A stretch of DNA of 64,000 nt from Orychophragmus violaceus (taxonomy: Eukaryota > Streptophyta > Magnoliopsida > Brassicales > Brassicaceae): assembly GCA_030180135.1 (NCBI GenBank), contig CM058230.1, positions 107,623,503-107,687,502 of the forward strand. The letters run 5' to 3'. How positions within the stretch are numbered: the stretch's first letter is position 1; the number at the start of each line of letters is the position of its first letter. The position numbers and the translations under genes were made by a program. The notes under the pieces are model-generated. The model saw nothing but the letters and a program-made list of their open reading frames with translations, was not told where the DNA came from and did no database searches. Shown one piece after another: positions 13,656 to 28,300 of this stretch.

Positions 13656-16600
13656 AACAAAATGACGGTATATGATAAACTGATCGTGGACTGATCCTAT
13701 GCACCGTGGGACAGGTGCGGTGCATGAAAAACCAAGTGTTCATGTCCCGAGAAGGATCGGGTCGAGTTTTTTCGAAAGTACCACGACCAAAACCCCTCAT
13801 ATAGACAGTAAGGAGGTGTGGTGGAGGAAACAGGTGAAAAAAAAATGACGGTATATGATAAACTGATCGTGGACTGATCCTATGCACCGTGGGACAGTCG
13901 CGGTGCATGAAAAACCAAGTGTTCATGGCCCGGGAAGAATTGGGTCGAGTTTTTTCGAAAGTACCACGACCAAAACCCCTCATATGGACAGTAAGGAGGT
14001 GTGGTGGAGGAAACGGGTGAAAACAAAATGACGGTATATGATAAACTGATCGTGGACTGATCCTATGCACCGTGGGACAGTCGCGGTGCATGAAAAACCA
14101 AGTGTTCATGTCCCGGGAAGGATCGGGTCGATTTTTTTCGAAAGTACCACGACCAAAACCCCTCATATGGACAGTAAGGAGGTGTGGTGGAGGAAACGGG
14201 TGAAAACAAAATGACGGTATATGATAAACTGATCGTGGACTGATCCTATGCACCGTGGGACAGTCGCGGTGCATGAAAAACCAAGTGTTCATGGCCCGGG
14301 AAGAATCGGGTCGAGTTTTTTCGAAAGTACCACGACCAAAACCCCTCATATGGACAGTAAGGAGGTGTGGTGGAGGAAACGGGTGAAAAAAAAATGACGG
14401 TATATGATAAACTGATCGTGGACTGATCCTACGCACCGTGGGACAGTCGCGGTGCATGAAAAACCAAGTGTTCATGGCCCGGGAAGAATCGGGTCGAGTT
14501 TTTTCGAAAGTAACACGACCAAAACCCCTCATATAGACAGTAAGGAGGTGTGGTGGAGGAAACGGGTGAAAAAAATGACGGTATATGATAAACTGATCGT
14601 GGACTGATCCTATGCACCGTGGGACAGTCGCGGTGCATGAAAAACCAAGTGTTCATGGCCCGGGAAGAATCGGGTCGAGTTTTTTCGAAAGTACCACGAC
14701 CAAAACCCCTCATATGGACAGTAAGGAGGTGTGGTGAAGGAAACGGGTGAAAAAAAAATGACGGTATATGATAAACTGATCGTGGACTGATCCTATGCAC
14801 CGTGGGACAGTCGCGGTGCATGAAAAACCAAGTGTTCATGTCCCGAGAAGGATCGGGTCGAGTTTTTTCGAAAGTACCACGACCAAAACCCCTCATATAG
14901 ATAGTAAGGAAGTGTGGTGGAGGAAAAAGGTGAAAAAAAATGACGGGATATGATAAACTGATCGTGGACTGATCCTATGCACCGTGGGACAGTCCCGGTG
15001 CATGAAAAACCAAGTGTTCTTGGCCCGGGAAGAATCGGGTCGAGTTTTTTCGAAACTACCACGACCAAAACCCCTCATATAGACAGTAAGGAGGTGTGGT
15101 GGAGGAAACGGGTGAAAAAAAAATGACGGTGCATAGGATAAACTAATCGTGGACTGATCCTATGCACCGTGGGACAGTCGCGGTGCATGAAAAACCAAGT
15201 GTTCATGGCCCGGGAAGAATCGGGTCGAGTTTTTTCGAAAGTACCACGACCAAAACCCCTCATATGGACAGTAAGGAGGTGTGGTGGAGGAAACAAGTGA
15301 AAAAAAAATGACAGTATATGATAAACTGATCGTGGACTGATCCTATGCACCGTGGGACAGTCGCGGTGCATGAAAAACCAAATGTTCATGTCCCGGGAAG
15401 GATCGGGTCGAGTTTTTTCGAAAGTACCACGACCAAAACCCCTCATATAGAAGTAAGGAGGTGTGGTGGAGGAAACGGGTGAAAAAAAAATGACGGTATA
15501 TGATAAACTGATCGTGGACTGATCCTATGCACCGTGGGACAGTCGCGGTGCATGAAAAACCAAGTGTTCATGGCCCGGGAAGAATTGGGTCGAGTTTTTT
15601 CGAAAGTACCACGACCAAAACCCCTCATATGGACAGTAAGGAGGTGTGGTGGAGGAAACGGGTGAAAACAAAATGACGGTATATGATAAACTGATCGTGG
15701 ACTGATCCTATGCACCGTGGGACAGTCGCGGTGCATGAAAAACCAAGTGTTCATGTCCCGGGAAGGATCGGGTCGAGTTTTTTCGAAAGTACCACGACCA
15801 AAACCCCTCATATGGACAGTAAGGAGGTGTGGTGGAGGAAACGGGTGAAAAAAAATGACGGTATATGATAAACTGATCGTGGACTGATCCTATGCACCGT
15901 GGGACAGTCGCGGTGCATGAAAAACCAAGTGTTCATGGCCCGGGAAGAATCGGGTCGAGTTTTTTCGAAAGTACCACGACCAAAACCCCTCATATGGACA
16001 GTAAGGAGGTGTGGTGGAGGAAACATGTGAAAAATGACGGTATATGATAAACTGATCGTGGACTGATCCTATGCACCGTGGGACAGTCGCGGTGCATGAA
16101 AAACCAAGTGTTCATGTGCCGAGAAGGATCGGGTCGAGTTTTTTCGAAAGTACCACGACCAAAACCCCTCATATAGACTGTAAGGAGGTGTGGTGGAGGA
16201 AACAGGTGAAAACAAAATGACGGTATATGATAAACTGATCGTGGACTGATCCTATGCACCGTGGGACAGGTGCGGTGCATGAAAAACCAAGTGTTCATGT
16301 CCCGAGAAGGATCGGGTCGAGTTTTTTCGAAAGTACCACGACCAAAACCCCTCATATAGACAGTAAGGAGGTGTGGTGGAGGAAACAGGTGAAAAAAAAA
16401 TGACGGTATATGATAAACTGATCGTGGACTGATCCTATGCACCGTGGGACAGTCGCGGTGCATGAAAAACCAAGTGTTCATGGCCCGGGAAGAATTGGGT
16501 CGAGTTTTTTCGAAAGTACCACGACCAAAACCCCTCATATGGACAGTAAGGAGGTGTGGTGGAGGAAACGGGTGAAAACAAAATGACGGTATATGATAAA

Positions 16601-16861
16601 CTGATCGTGGACTGATCCTATGCACCGTGGGACAGTCGCGGTGCATGAAAAACCAAGTGTTCATGTCCCGGGAAGGATCGGGTCGAGTTTTTTCGAAAGT
16701 ACCACGACCAAAACCCCTCATATGGACAGTAAGGAGGTGTGGTGGAGGAAACGGGTGAAAAAAAAATGACGGTATATGATAAACTGATCGTGGACTGATC
16801 CTATGCACCGTGGGACAGTCGCGGTGCATGAAAAACCAAGTGTTCATGGCCCGGGAAGAAT

Positions 16862-19800
16862 CGGGTCGAGTTTTTTCGAAAGTACCACGACCAAAACCCC
16901 TCATATAGACAGTAAGGAAGTGTGGTGGAGGAAACAAGTGAAAAAAAAATGACGGGATATGATAAACTGATCGTGGACTGATCCTATGCACCGTGGGACA
17001 GTCGCGGTGCATGAAAAACCAAGTGTTGATGGCCCGGGAAGAATCGGGTCGAGTTTTTTCGAAAGTACCACGACCAAAACCCCTCATATGGACAGTAAGG
17101 AGGTGTGGTGGAGGAAACGGGTGAAAAAAATGACGGTATATGATAAACTGATCGTGGACTGATCCTATGCACCGTGGGACAGTCGCGGTGCATGAAAAAC
17201 CAAGTGTTCATGGCCCGGGAAGAATCGGGTCGAGTTTTTTCGAAAGTACCACGACCAAAACCCCTCATATGGACAGTAAGGAGGTGTGGTGAAGGAAACA
17301 GGTGAAAAAAAATGACGGTATATGATAAACTGATCGTGGACTGATCCTATGCACCGTGGGACAGTCGCGGTGCATGAAAAACCAAGTGTTCATGTCCCGA
17401 GAAGGATCGGGTCGAGTTTTTTCGAAAGTACCACGACCAAAACCCCTCATATAGACAGTAAGGAAGTGTGGTGGAGGAAAAAGGTGAAAAAAAAATGACG
17501 GGATATGATAAACTGATCGTGGACTGATCCTATGCACCGTGGGACAGTCCCGGTGCATGAAAAACCAAGTGTTCTTGGCCCGGGAAGAATCGGGTCGAGT
17601 TTTTTCGAAAGTACCACGACCAAAACCCCTCATATAGACAGTAAGGAGGTGTGGTGGAGGAAACGGGTGAAAAAAAAATGACGGTGCATAGGATAAACTA
17701 ATCGTGGACTGATCCTATGCACCGTGGGACAGTCGCGGTGCATGAAAAACCAAGTGTTCATGGCCCGGGAAGAATCGGGTCGAGTTTTTTTGAAAGTACC
17801 ACGACCAAAACCCCTCATATGGACAGTAAGGAGGTGTGGTGGAGGAAACAAGTGAAAAAAAAATGACAGTATATGATAAACTGATCGTGGACTGATCCTA
17901 TGCACCGTGGGACAGTCGCGGTGCATGAAAAACCAAATGTTCATGTCCCGGGAAGGATCGGGTCGAGTTTTTTCGAAAGTACCACGACCAAAACCCCTCA
18001 TATAGAAGTAAGGAGGTGTGGTGGAGGAAACGGGTGAAAAAAAAATGACGGGATAGGATAAACTGATCGTGGACTGATCCTATGCACCGTGGGACAGTCG
18101 CGGTGCATGAAAAACCAAGTGTTCATGGCCCGAGAAGAATCGGGTCGAGTTTTTTCGAAAGTACCACGACCAAAACCCCTCATATGGACTGTAAGGAGGT
18201 GTGGTGGAGGAAACGGGTGAAAACAAAATGACGGTATATGATAAATTGATCGTGGACTGATCCTATGCACCGTGGGACAGTCGCGGTGCATGAAAAACCA
18301 AGTGTTCATGGCCCGGGAAGAATCGGGTCGAGTTTTTTCGAAAGTACCACGACCAAAACCCCTCATATGGACAGTAAGGAGGTGTGGTGGAGGAAACGGG
18401 TGAAAAAAAAATGACGGTATATGATAAACTTATCGTGGACTGATCCTACGCACCGTGGGACAGTCGCGGTGCATGAAAAACCAAGTGTTCATGGCCCGGG
18501 AAGAATCGGGTCGAGTTTTTCGAAAGTAACACGACCAAAACCCCTCATATAGGCAGTAAGGAGGTGTGGTGGAGGAAACAGGTGAAAAAAAAATGACGGG
18601 ATATCATAAATTGATCGTGGACTGATCCTATGCACCGTGGGACAGTCGCGGTGCATGAAAAACCAAGTGTTCATGTCCCGAGAAGGATCGGGTCGAGTTT
18701 TTTCGAAAGTACCACGACCAAAACCCCTCATATAGACAGTAAGGAGGTGTGGTGGAGGAAACAGGTGAAAAAAAAATGACGGGATAGGATAAACTGATCG
18801 TGGACTGATCCTATGCACCGTGGGACAGTCGCGGTGCATGAAAAACCAAGTGTTCATGTCCCGAGAAGGATCGGGTCGAGTTTTTTCGAAAGTACCACGA
18901 CCAAAACCCCTCATATAGACAGTAAGGAAGTGTGGTGGAGGAAACAAGTGAAAAAAAAATGACGGGATATGATAAACTGATCGTGGACTGATCCTATGCA
19001 CCGTGGGACAGTCGCGGTGCATGAAAAACCAAGTGTTGATGGCCCGGGAAGAATCGGGTCGAGTTTTTTCGAAAGTACCACGACCAAAACCCCTCATATG
19101 GACAGTAAGGAGGTGTGGTGGAGGAAACGGGTGAAAAAAATGACGGTATATGATAAACTGATCGTGGACTGATCCTATGCACCGTGGGACAGTCGCGGTG
19201 CATGAAAAACCAAGTGTTCATGGCCCGGGAAGAATCGGGTCGAGTTTTTTCGAAAGTACCACGACCAAAACCCCTCATATGGACAGTAAGGAGGTGTGGT
19301 GAAGGAAACAGGTGAAAAAAAATGACGGTATATGATAAACTGATCGTGGACTGATCCTATGCACCGTGGGACAGTCGCGGTGCATGAAAAACCAAGTGTT
19401 CATGTCCCGAGAAGGATCGGGTCGAGTTTTTTCGAAAGTACCACGACCAAAACCCCTCATATAGACAGTAAGGAAGTGTGGTGGAGGAAAAAGGTGAAAA
19501 AAAAATGACGGGATATGATAAACTGATCGTGGACTGATCCTATGCACCGTGGGACAGTCCCGGTGCATGAAAAACCAAGTGTTCTTGGCCCGGGAAGAAT
19601 CGGGTCGAGTTTTTTCGAAAGTACCACGACCAAAACCCCTCATATAGACAGTAAGGAGGTGTGGTGGAGGAAACGGGTGAAAAAAAAATGACGGTGCATA
19701 GGATAAACTAATCGTGGACTGATCCTATGCACCGTGGGACAGTCGCGGTGCATGAAAAACCAAGTGTTCATGGCCCGGGAAGAATCGGGTCGAGTTTTTT

Positions 19801-20945
19801 TGAAAGTACCACGACCAAAACCCCTCATATGGACAGTAAGGAGGTGTGGTGGAGGAAACAAGTGAAAAAAAAATGACAGTATATGATAAACTGATCGTGG
19901 ACTGATCCTATGCACCGTGGGACAGTCGCGGTGCATGAAAAACCAAATGTTCATGTCCCGGGAAGGATCGGGTCGAGTTTTTTCGAAAGTACCACGACCA
20001 AAACCCCTCATATAGAAGTAAGGAGGTGTGGTGGAGGAAACGGGTGAAAAAAAAATGACGGGATAGGATAAACTGATCGTGGACTGATCCTATGCACCGT
20101 GGGACAGTCGCGGTGCATGAAAAACCAAGTGTTCATGGCCCGAGAAGAATCGGGTCGAGTTTTTTCGAAAGTACCACGACCAAAACCCCTCATATGGACT
20201 GTAAGGAGGTGTGGTGGAGGAAACGGGTGAAAACAAAATGACGGTATATGATAAATTGATCGTGGACTGATCCTATGCACCGTGGGACAGTCGCGGTGCA
20301 TGAAAAACCAAGTGTTCATGGCCCGGGAAGAATCGGGTCGAGTTTTTTCGAAAGTACCACGACCAAAACCCCTCATATGGACAGTAAGGAGGTGTGGTGG
20401 AGGAAACGGGTGAAAAAAAAATGACGGTATATGATAAACTTATCGTGGACTGATCCTACGCACCGTGGGACAGTCGCGGTGCATGAAAAACCAAGTGTTC
20501 ATGGCCCGGGAAGAATCGGGTCGAGTTTTTCGAAAGTAACACGACCAAAACCCCTCATATAGGCAGTAAGGAGGTGTGGTGGAGGAAACAGGTGAAAAAA
20601 AAATGACGGGATATCATAAATTGATCGTGGACTGATCCTATGCACCGTGGGACAGTCGCGGTGCATGAAAAACCAAGTGTTCATGTCCCGAGAAGGATCG
20701 GGTCGAGTTTTTTCGAAAGTACCACGACCAAAACCCCTCATATAGACAGTAAGGAGGTGTGGTGGAGGAAACAGGTGAAAAAAAAATGACGGGATAGGAT
20801 AAACTGATCGTGGACTGATCCTATGCACCGTGGGACAGTCGCGGTGCATGAAAAACCAAGTGTTCATGTCCCGAGAAGGATCGGGTCGAGTTTTTTCGAA
20901 AGTACCACGACCAAAACCCCTCATATAGACAGTAAGGAAGTGTGG
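16862..20945 (-). repeat. 11-mer block duplication, period 2,010 bp
   Basis: About 16,862-18,935 matches the sequence 2,010 bp downstream (eleven monomers). Shared markers include TGTTGATGGCCC (17,026 and 19,036), GTTTTTTTGAAAG with a changed base (17,786 and 19,796), ATATGGACTGTAAGG (18,183 and 20,193) and AACTTATCGTGG (18,428 and 20,438). I see almost no differences between the copies, so this is one of the youngest expansions here. Copy 2 diverges just after about 20,945. Confidence 0.9.
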
Positions 20946-22869
20946 TGGAGGAAACAGGTGAAAAAAAATGACGGGATATGATAAACTGATCGTGGACTGA
21001 TCCTATGCACCGTGGGACAGTCGCGGTGCATGAAAAACCAAGTGTTCATGGCCCGGGAAGAATCGGGTCGAGTTTTTTCGAAAGTACCACGACCAAAACC
21101 CCTCATATGGACAGTAAGGAGGTGTGGTGGAGGAAACGGGTGAAAAAAAAATGACGGTATATGATGAACTGATCGTGGACTGATCCTATGCACCGTGGGA
21201 CAGTCGCGGTGCATGAAAAACCAAGTGTTCATGGCCCGAGAAGAATCGGGTCGAGTTTTTTCGAAAGTACCACGACCAAAACCCCTCATATGGACAGTAA
21301 GGAGGTGTGGTGGAGGAAACGGGTGAAAACAAAATGACGGTATATGATAAACTGATCGTGGACTGATCCTATGCACCGTGGGACAGTCGCGGTGCATGAA
21401 AAACCAAGTGTTCATAGCCCGGGAAGAATCGGGTCGAGTTTTTTCGAAAGTACCACGACCAAAACCCCTCATATGGACAGTAAGGAGGTGTGGTGGAGGA
21501 AACGGGTGAAAAAAAAATGACGGTATATGATAAACTGATCGTGGACTGATCCTACGCACCGTGGGACAGTCGCGGTGCATGAAAAACCAAGTGTTCATGG
21601 CCCGGGAAGAATCGGGTCGAGTTTTTTCGAAAGTAACACGACCAAAACCCCTCATATAGACAGGAAGGAGGTGTGGTGGAGGAAACAGGTGAAAAAAAAT
21701 GACGGGATATCATAAATTGATCGTGGACTGATCCTATGCACCGTGGGACAGTCGCGGTGCATGAAAAACCAAGTGTTCATGTCCCGAGAAGGATCGGGTC
21801 GAGTTTTTTCGAAAGTACCACGACCAAAACCCCTCATATAGACAGTAAGGAGGTGTGGTGGAGGAAACAGGTGAAAAAAAATGACGAGATAGGATAAACT
21901 GATCGTTGACTGATCCTATGCACCGTGGGACAGTCGCGGTGCATGAAAAACCAAGTGTTCATGTCCCGAGAAGGATCGGGTCGAGTTTTTTCGAAAGTAC
22001 CACGACCAAAACCCCTCATATAGACAGTAAGGAAGTGTGGTGGAGGAAACAGGTGAAAAAAAAATGACGGGATATGATAGACTGATCGTGGACTGATCCT
22101 ATGCACCGTGGGACAGTCGCGGTGCATGAAAAACCAAGTGTTCATGGCCCGGGAAGAATCGGGTCGAGTTTTTTCGAAAGTACCACGACCAAAACCCCTC
22201 ATATGGACAGTAAGGAGGTGTGGTGGAGGAAACGGGTGAAAAAAAAATGACGGTATATGATAAACTGATCGTGGACTGATCCTATGCACCGTGGGACGGT
22301 CGCGGTGCATGAAAAACCAAGTGTTCATGGCCCGGGAAGAATCGGGTCGAGTTTTTTCGAAAGTACCACGACCAAAACCCCTCATATGGACAGTAAGGAG
22401 GTGTGGTGGAGGAAACATGTGAAAAAATGACGGTATATGATAAACTGATCGTGGACTGATCCTATGCACCGTGGGACAGTCGCGGTGCATGAAAAACCAA
22501 GTGTTCATGTGCCGAGAAGGATCGGATCGAGTTTTTTCGAAAGTACCACGACCAAAACCCCTCATATAGACTGTAAGGAGGTGTGGTGGAGGAAACAGGT
22601 GAAAACAAAATGACGGTATATGATAAACTGATCGTGGACTGATCCTATGCACCGTGGGACAGGTGCGGTGCATGAAAAACCAAGTGTTCATGTCCCGAGA
22701 AGGATCGGGTCGAGTTTTTTCGAAAGTACCACGACCAAAACCCCTCATATAGACAGTAAGGAGGTGTGGTGGAGGAAACAGGTGAAAAAAAATGACGGTA
22801 TATGATAAACTGATCGTGGACTGATCCTACGCACCGTGGGACAGTCGCGGTGCATGAAAAACCAAGTGT

Positions 22870-25307
22870 TCATGGCCCGGGAAGAATCGGGTCGAGTTTT
22901 TCGAAAGTAACACGACCAAAACCCCTCATATAGGCAGTAAGGAGGTGTGGTGGAGGAAACAGGTGAAAAAAAAATGACGGGATATCATAAATTGATCGTG
23001 GACTGATCCTATGCACCGTGGGACAGTCGCGGTGCATGAAAAACCAAGTGTTCATGTCCCGAGAAGGATCGGGTCGAGTTTTTTCGAAAGTACCACGACC
23101 AAAACCCCTCATATAGACAGTAAGGAGGTGTGGTGGAGGAAACAGGTGAAAAAAAAATGACGGGATAGGATAAACTGATCGTGGACTGATCCTATGCACC
23201 GTGGGACAGTCGCGGTGCATGAAAAACCAAGTGTTCATGTCCCGAGAAGGATCGGGTCGAGTTTTTTCGAAAGTACCACGACCAAAACCCCTCATATAGA
23301 CAGTAAGGAAGTGTGGTGGAGGAAACAGGTGAAAAAAAAATGACGGGATATGATAAACTGATCGTGGACTGATCCTATGCACCGTGGGACAGTCGCGGTG
23401 CATGAAAAACCAAGTGTTCATGGCCCGGGAAGAATCGGGTCGAGTTTTTTCGAAAGTACCACGACCAAAACCCCTCATATGGACAGTAAGGAGGTGTGGT
23501 GGAGGAAACGGGTGAAAAAAAAAATGACGGTATATGATGAACTGATCGTGGACTGATCCTATGCACCGTGGGACAGTCGCGGTGCATGAAAAACCAAGTG
23601 TTCATGGCCCGAGAAGAATCGGGTCGAGTTTTTTCGAAAGTACCACGACCAAAACCCCTCATATGGACAGTAAGGAGGTGTGGTGGAGGAAACGGGTGAA
23701 AACAAAATGACGGTATATGATAAACTGATCGTGGACTGATCCTATGCACCGTGGGACAGTCGCGGTGCATGAAAAACCAAGTGTTCATGGCCCGGGAAGA
23801 ATCGGGTCGAGTTTTTTCGAAAGTACCACGACCAAAACCCCTCATATAGACAGTAAGGAGGTGTGGTGGAGGAAACAGGTGAAAAAAAATGACGGTATAT
23901 GATGAACTGATCGTGGACTGATCCTATGCACCGTGGGACAGTCGCGGTGCATGAAAAACCAAGTGTTCATGGCCCGAGAAGAATCGGGTCGAGTTTTTTC
24001 GAAAGTACCACGACCAAAACCCCTCATATGGACAGTAAGGAGGTGTGGTGGAGGAAACGGGTGAAAACAAAATGACGGTATATGATAAACTGATCGTGGA
24101 CTGATCCTATGCACCGTGGGACAGTCGCGGTGCATGAAAAACCAAGTGTTCATGGCCCGGGAAGAATCGGGTCGAGTTTTTTCGAAAGTACCACGACCAA
24201 AACCCCTCATATAGACAGTAAGGAGGTGTGGTGGAGGAAACAGGTGAAAAAAAAATGACGGTATATGATAAACTGATCGTGGACTGATCCTACGCACCGT
24301 GGGACAGTCGCGGTGCATGAAAAACCAAGTGTTCATGGCCCGGGAAGAATCGGGTCGAGTTTTTCGAAAGTAACACGACCAAAACCCCTCATATAGGCAG
24401 TAAGGAGGTGTGGTGGAGGAAACAGGTGAAAAAAAAATGACGGGATATCATAAATTGATCGTGGACTGATCCTATGCACCGTGGGACAGTCGCGGTGCAT
24501 GAAAAACCAAGTGTTCATGTCCCGAGAAGGATCGGGTCGAGTTTTTTCGAAAGTACCACGACCAAAACCCCTCTTATAGACAGTAAGGAGGTGTGGTGGA
24601 GGAAACAGGTGAAAAAAAAATGACGGGATAGGATAAACTGATCGTGGACTGATCCTATGCACCGTGGGACAGTCGCGGTGCATGAAAAACCAAGTGTTCA
24701 TGTCCCGAGAAGGATCGGGTCGAGTTTTTTCGAAAGTACCACGACCAAAACCCCTCATATAGACAGTAAGGAAGTGTGGTGGAGGAAACAGGTGAAAAAA
24801 AAATGACGGGATATGATAAACTGATCGTGGACTGATCCTATGCACCGTGGGACAGTCGCGGTGCATGAAAAACCAAGTGTTCATGGCCCGGGAAGAATCG
24901 GGTCGAGTTTTTTCGAAAGTACCACGACCAAAACCCCTCATATGGACAGTAAGGAGGTGTGGTGGAGGAAACGGGTGAAAAAAAAATGACGGTATATGAT
25001 GAACTGATCGTGGACTGATCCTATGCACCGTGGGACAGTCGCGGTGCATGAAAAACCAAGTGTTCATGGCCCGAGAAGAATCGGGTCGAGTTTTTTCGAA
25101 AGTACCACGACCAAAACCCCTCATATGGACAGTAAGGAGGTGTGGTGGAGGAAACGGGTGAAAACAAAATGACGGTATATGATAAACTGATCGTGGACTG
25201 ATCCTATGCACCGTGGGACAGTCGCGGTGCATGAAAAACCAAGTGTTCATGGCCCGGGAAGAATCGGGTCGAGTTTTTTCGAAAGTACCACGACCAAAAC
25301 CCCTCAT
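22870..25307 (-). repeat. 8-mer related blocks carrying the TAGGCAGTAAGG marker
   Basis: A monomer with a one-base-shorter T-run (GAGTTTTTCGAAAGTAACACG) followed by ATATAGGCAGTAAGG occurs near 22,895-22,940 and again about 1,463 bp later (eight monomers) near 24,358-24,403. The same marker pair is at about 8,285, 11,575, 18,515 and 20,525. The block following it is conserved each time, so this set of monomers has been copied at least five times within about 16 kb. Confidence 0.8.
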
Positions 25308-28300
25308 ATGGACAGTAAGGAGGTGTGGTGGAGGAAACGGGTGAAAAAAAAATGACGTATATGATAAACTGATCGTGGACTGATCCTACGCACCGTGGGA
25401 CAGTCGCGGTGCATGAAAAACCAAGTGTTCATGGCCCGGGAAGAATCGGGTCGAGTTTTTTCGAAAGTAACACGACCAAAACCCCTCATATAGACAGTAA
25501 GGAGGTGTGGTGGAGGAAACAGGTGAAAAAAATGACGGGATATCATAAATTGATCGTGGACTGATCCTATGCACCGTGGGACAGTCGCGGTGCATGAAAA
25601 ACCAAGTGTTCATGTCCTGAGAAGGATCGGGTCGAGTTTTTTCGAAAGTACCACGACCAAAACCCCTCATATAGACAGTAAGGAGGTGTGGTGGAGGAAA
25701 CAGGTGAAAAAAAATGACGAGATAGGATAAACTGATCGTTGACTGATCCTATGCACCGTGGGACAGTCGCGGTGCATGAAAAACCAAGTGTTCATGTCCC
25801 GAGAAGGATCGGGTCGAGTTTTTTCGAAAGTACCACGACCAAAACCCCTCATATAGACAGTAAGGAAGTGTGGTGGAGGAAACAGGTGAAAAAAAAATGA
25901 CGGGATATGATAAACTGATCGTGGACTGATCCTATGTACCGTGGGACAGTCGCGGTGCATGAAAAACCAAGTGTTCATGGCCCGGGAAGAATCGGGTCGA
26001 GTTTTTTCGAAAGTACCACGACCAAAACCCCTCATATGGACAGTAAGGAGGTGTGGTGGAGGAAACGGGTGAAAAAAAAATGACGGTATATGATAAACTG
26101 ATCGTGGACTGATCCTATGCACCGTGGGACGGTCGCGGTGCATGAAAAACCAAGTGTTCATGGCCCGGGAAGAATCGGGTCGAGTTTTTTCGAAAGTACC
26201 ACGACCAAAACCCCTCATATGGACAGTAAGGAGGTGTGGTGGAGGAAACATGTGAAAAAAATGACGGTATATGATAAACTGATCGTGGACAGATCCTATG
26301 CACCGTGGGACAGTCGCGGTGCATGAAAAACCAAGTGTTCATGGCCCGGGAAGAATCGGGTACAGTTTTTTCGAAAGTACCACGACCAAAACCCCTCATA
26401 TGGAAAGTAAGGAGGTGTGGTGGAGGAAACATGTGAAAAAAATTACGGTATATGATAAACTGATCGTGGACTGATCCTATGCACCGTGGGACAGTCGCGG
26501 TGCATGAAAAACCAAGTGTTCATGGCCCGGGAAGAATCGGGTCAAGTTTTTTCGAAAGTACCACGACCAAAACCCCTCATATAGACAGTAAGGAGGTGTG
26601 GTGGAGGAAACAGGTGAAAAAAAAATGACGGTATATGATAAACTGATCGTGGACTGATCCTATGCACCGTGGGACAGTCGCGGTGCATGAAAAACCAAGT
26701 GTTCATGGCCCGGGAAGAATTGGGTCGAGTTTTTTCGAAAGTACCACGACCAAAACCCCTCATATGGACAGTAAGGAGGTGTGGTGGAGGAAACGGATGA
26801 AAACAAAATGACGGTATATGATAAACTGATCGTGGACTGATCCTATGCACCGTGGGACAGTCGCGGTGCATGAAAAACCAAGTGTTCATGTCCCGGGAAG
26901 GATCGGGTCGAGTTTTTTCGAAAGTACCACGACCAAAACCCCTCATATGGACAGTAGGAGGTGTGGTGGAGGAAACGGGTGAAAAAAAAATGACGGTATA
27001 TGATAAACTGATCGTGGACTGATCCTATGCACCGTGGGACAGTCGCGGTGCATGAAAAACCAAGTGTTCATGGCCCGGGAAGAATCGGGTCGAGTTTTTT
27101 CGAAAGTACCACGACCAAAACCCCTCATATAGACAGTAAGGAAGTGTGGTGGAGGAAACAAGTGAAAAAAAAATGACGGGATATGATAAACTGATCGTGG
27201 ACTGATCCTATGCACCGTGGGACAGTCGCGGTGCATGAAAAACCAAGTGTTCATGGCCCGGGAAGAATTGGGTCGAGTTTTTTCGAAAGTACCACGACCA
27301 AAACCCTTCATATGGACAGTAAGGAGGTGTGGTGGAGGAAACGGGTGAAAACAAAATGACGGTATATGATAAACTGATCGTGGACTGATCCTATGCACCG
27401 TGGGACAGTCGCGGTGCATGAAAAACCAAGTGTTCATGTCCCGGGAAGGATCGGGTCGAGTTTTTTCGAAAGTACCACGACCAAAACCCCTCATATGGAC
27501 AGTAAGGAGGTGTGGTGGAGGAAACGGGTGAAAAAAAAATGACGGTATATGATAAACTGATCGTGGACTGATCCTATGCACCGTGGGACAGTCGCGGTGC
27601 ATGAAAAACCAAGTGTTCATGGCCCGGGAAGAATCGGGTCGAGTTTTTTCGAAAGTACCACGACCAAAACCCCTCATATAGACAGTAAGGAAGTGTGGTG
27701 GAGGAAACAAGTGAAAAAAAAATGACGGGATATGATAAACTGATCGTGGACTGATCCTATGCACCGTGGGACAGTCGCGGTGCATGAAAAACCAAGTGTT
27801 GATGGCCCGGGAAGAATCGGGTCGAGTTTTTTCGAAAGTACCACGACCAAAACCCCTCATATGGACAGTAAGGAGGTGTGGTGGAGGAAACGGGTGAAAA
27901 AAATGACGGTATATGATAAACTGATCGTGGACTGATCCTATGCACCGTGGGACAGTCGCGGTGCATGAAAAAACAAGTGTTCATGGCCCGGGAAGAATCG
28001 GGTCGAGTTTTTTCGAAAGTACCACGACCAAAACCCCTCATATGGACAGTAAGGAGGTGTGGTGAAGGAAACGGGTGAAAAAAAAATGACGGTATATGAT
28101 AAACTGATCGTGGACTGATCCTATGCACCGTGGGACAGTCGCGGTGCATGAAAAACCAAGTGTTCATGTCCCGAGAAGGATCGGGTCGAGTTTTTTCGAA
28201 AGTACCACGACCAAAACCCCTCATATAGACAGTAAGGAAGTGTGGTGGAGGAAAAAGGTGAAAAAAAAATGATGGGATATGATAAACTGATCGTGGACTG

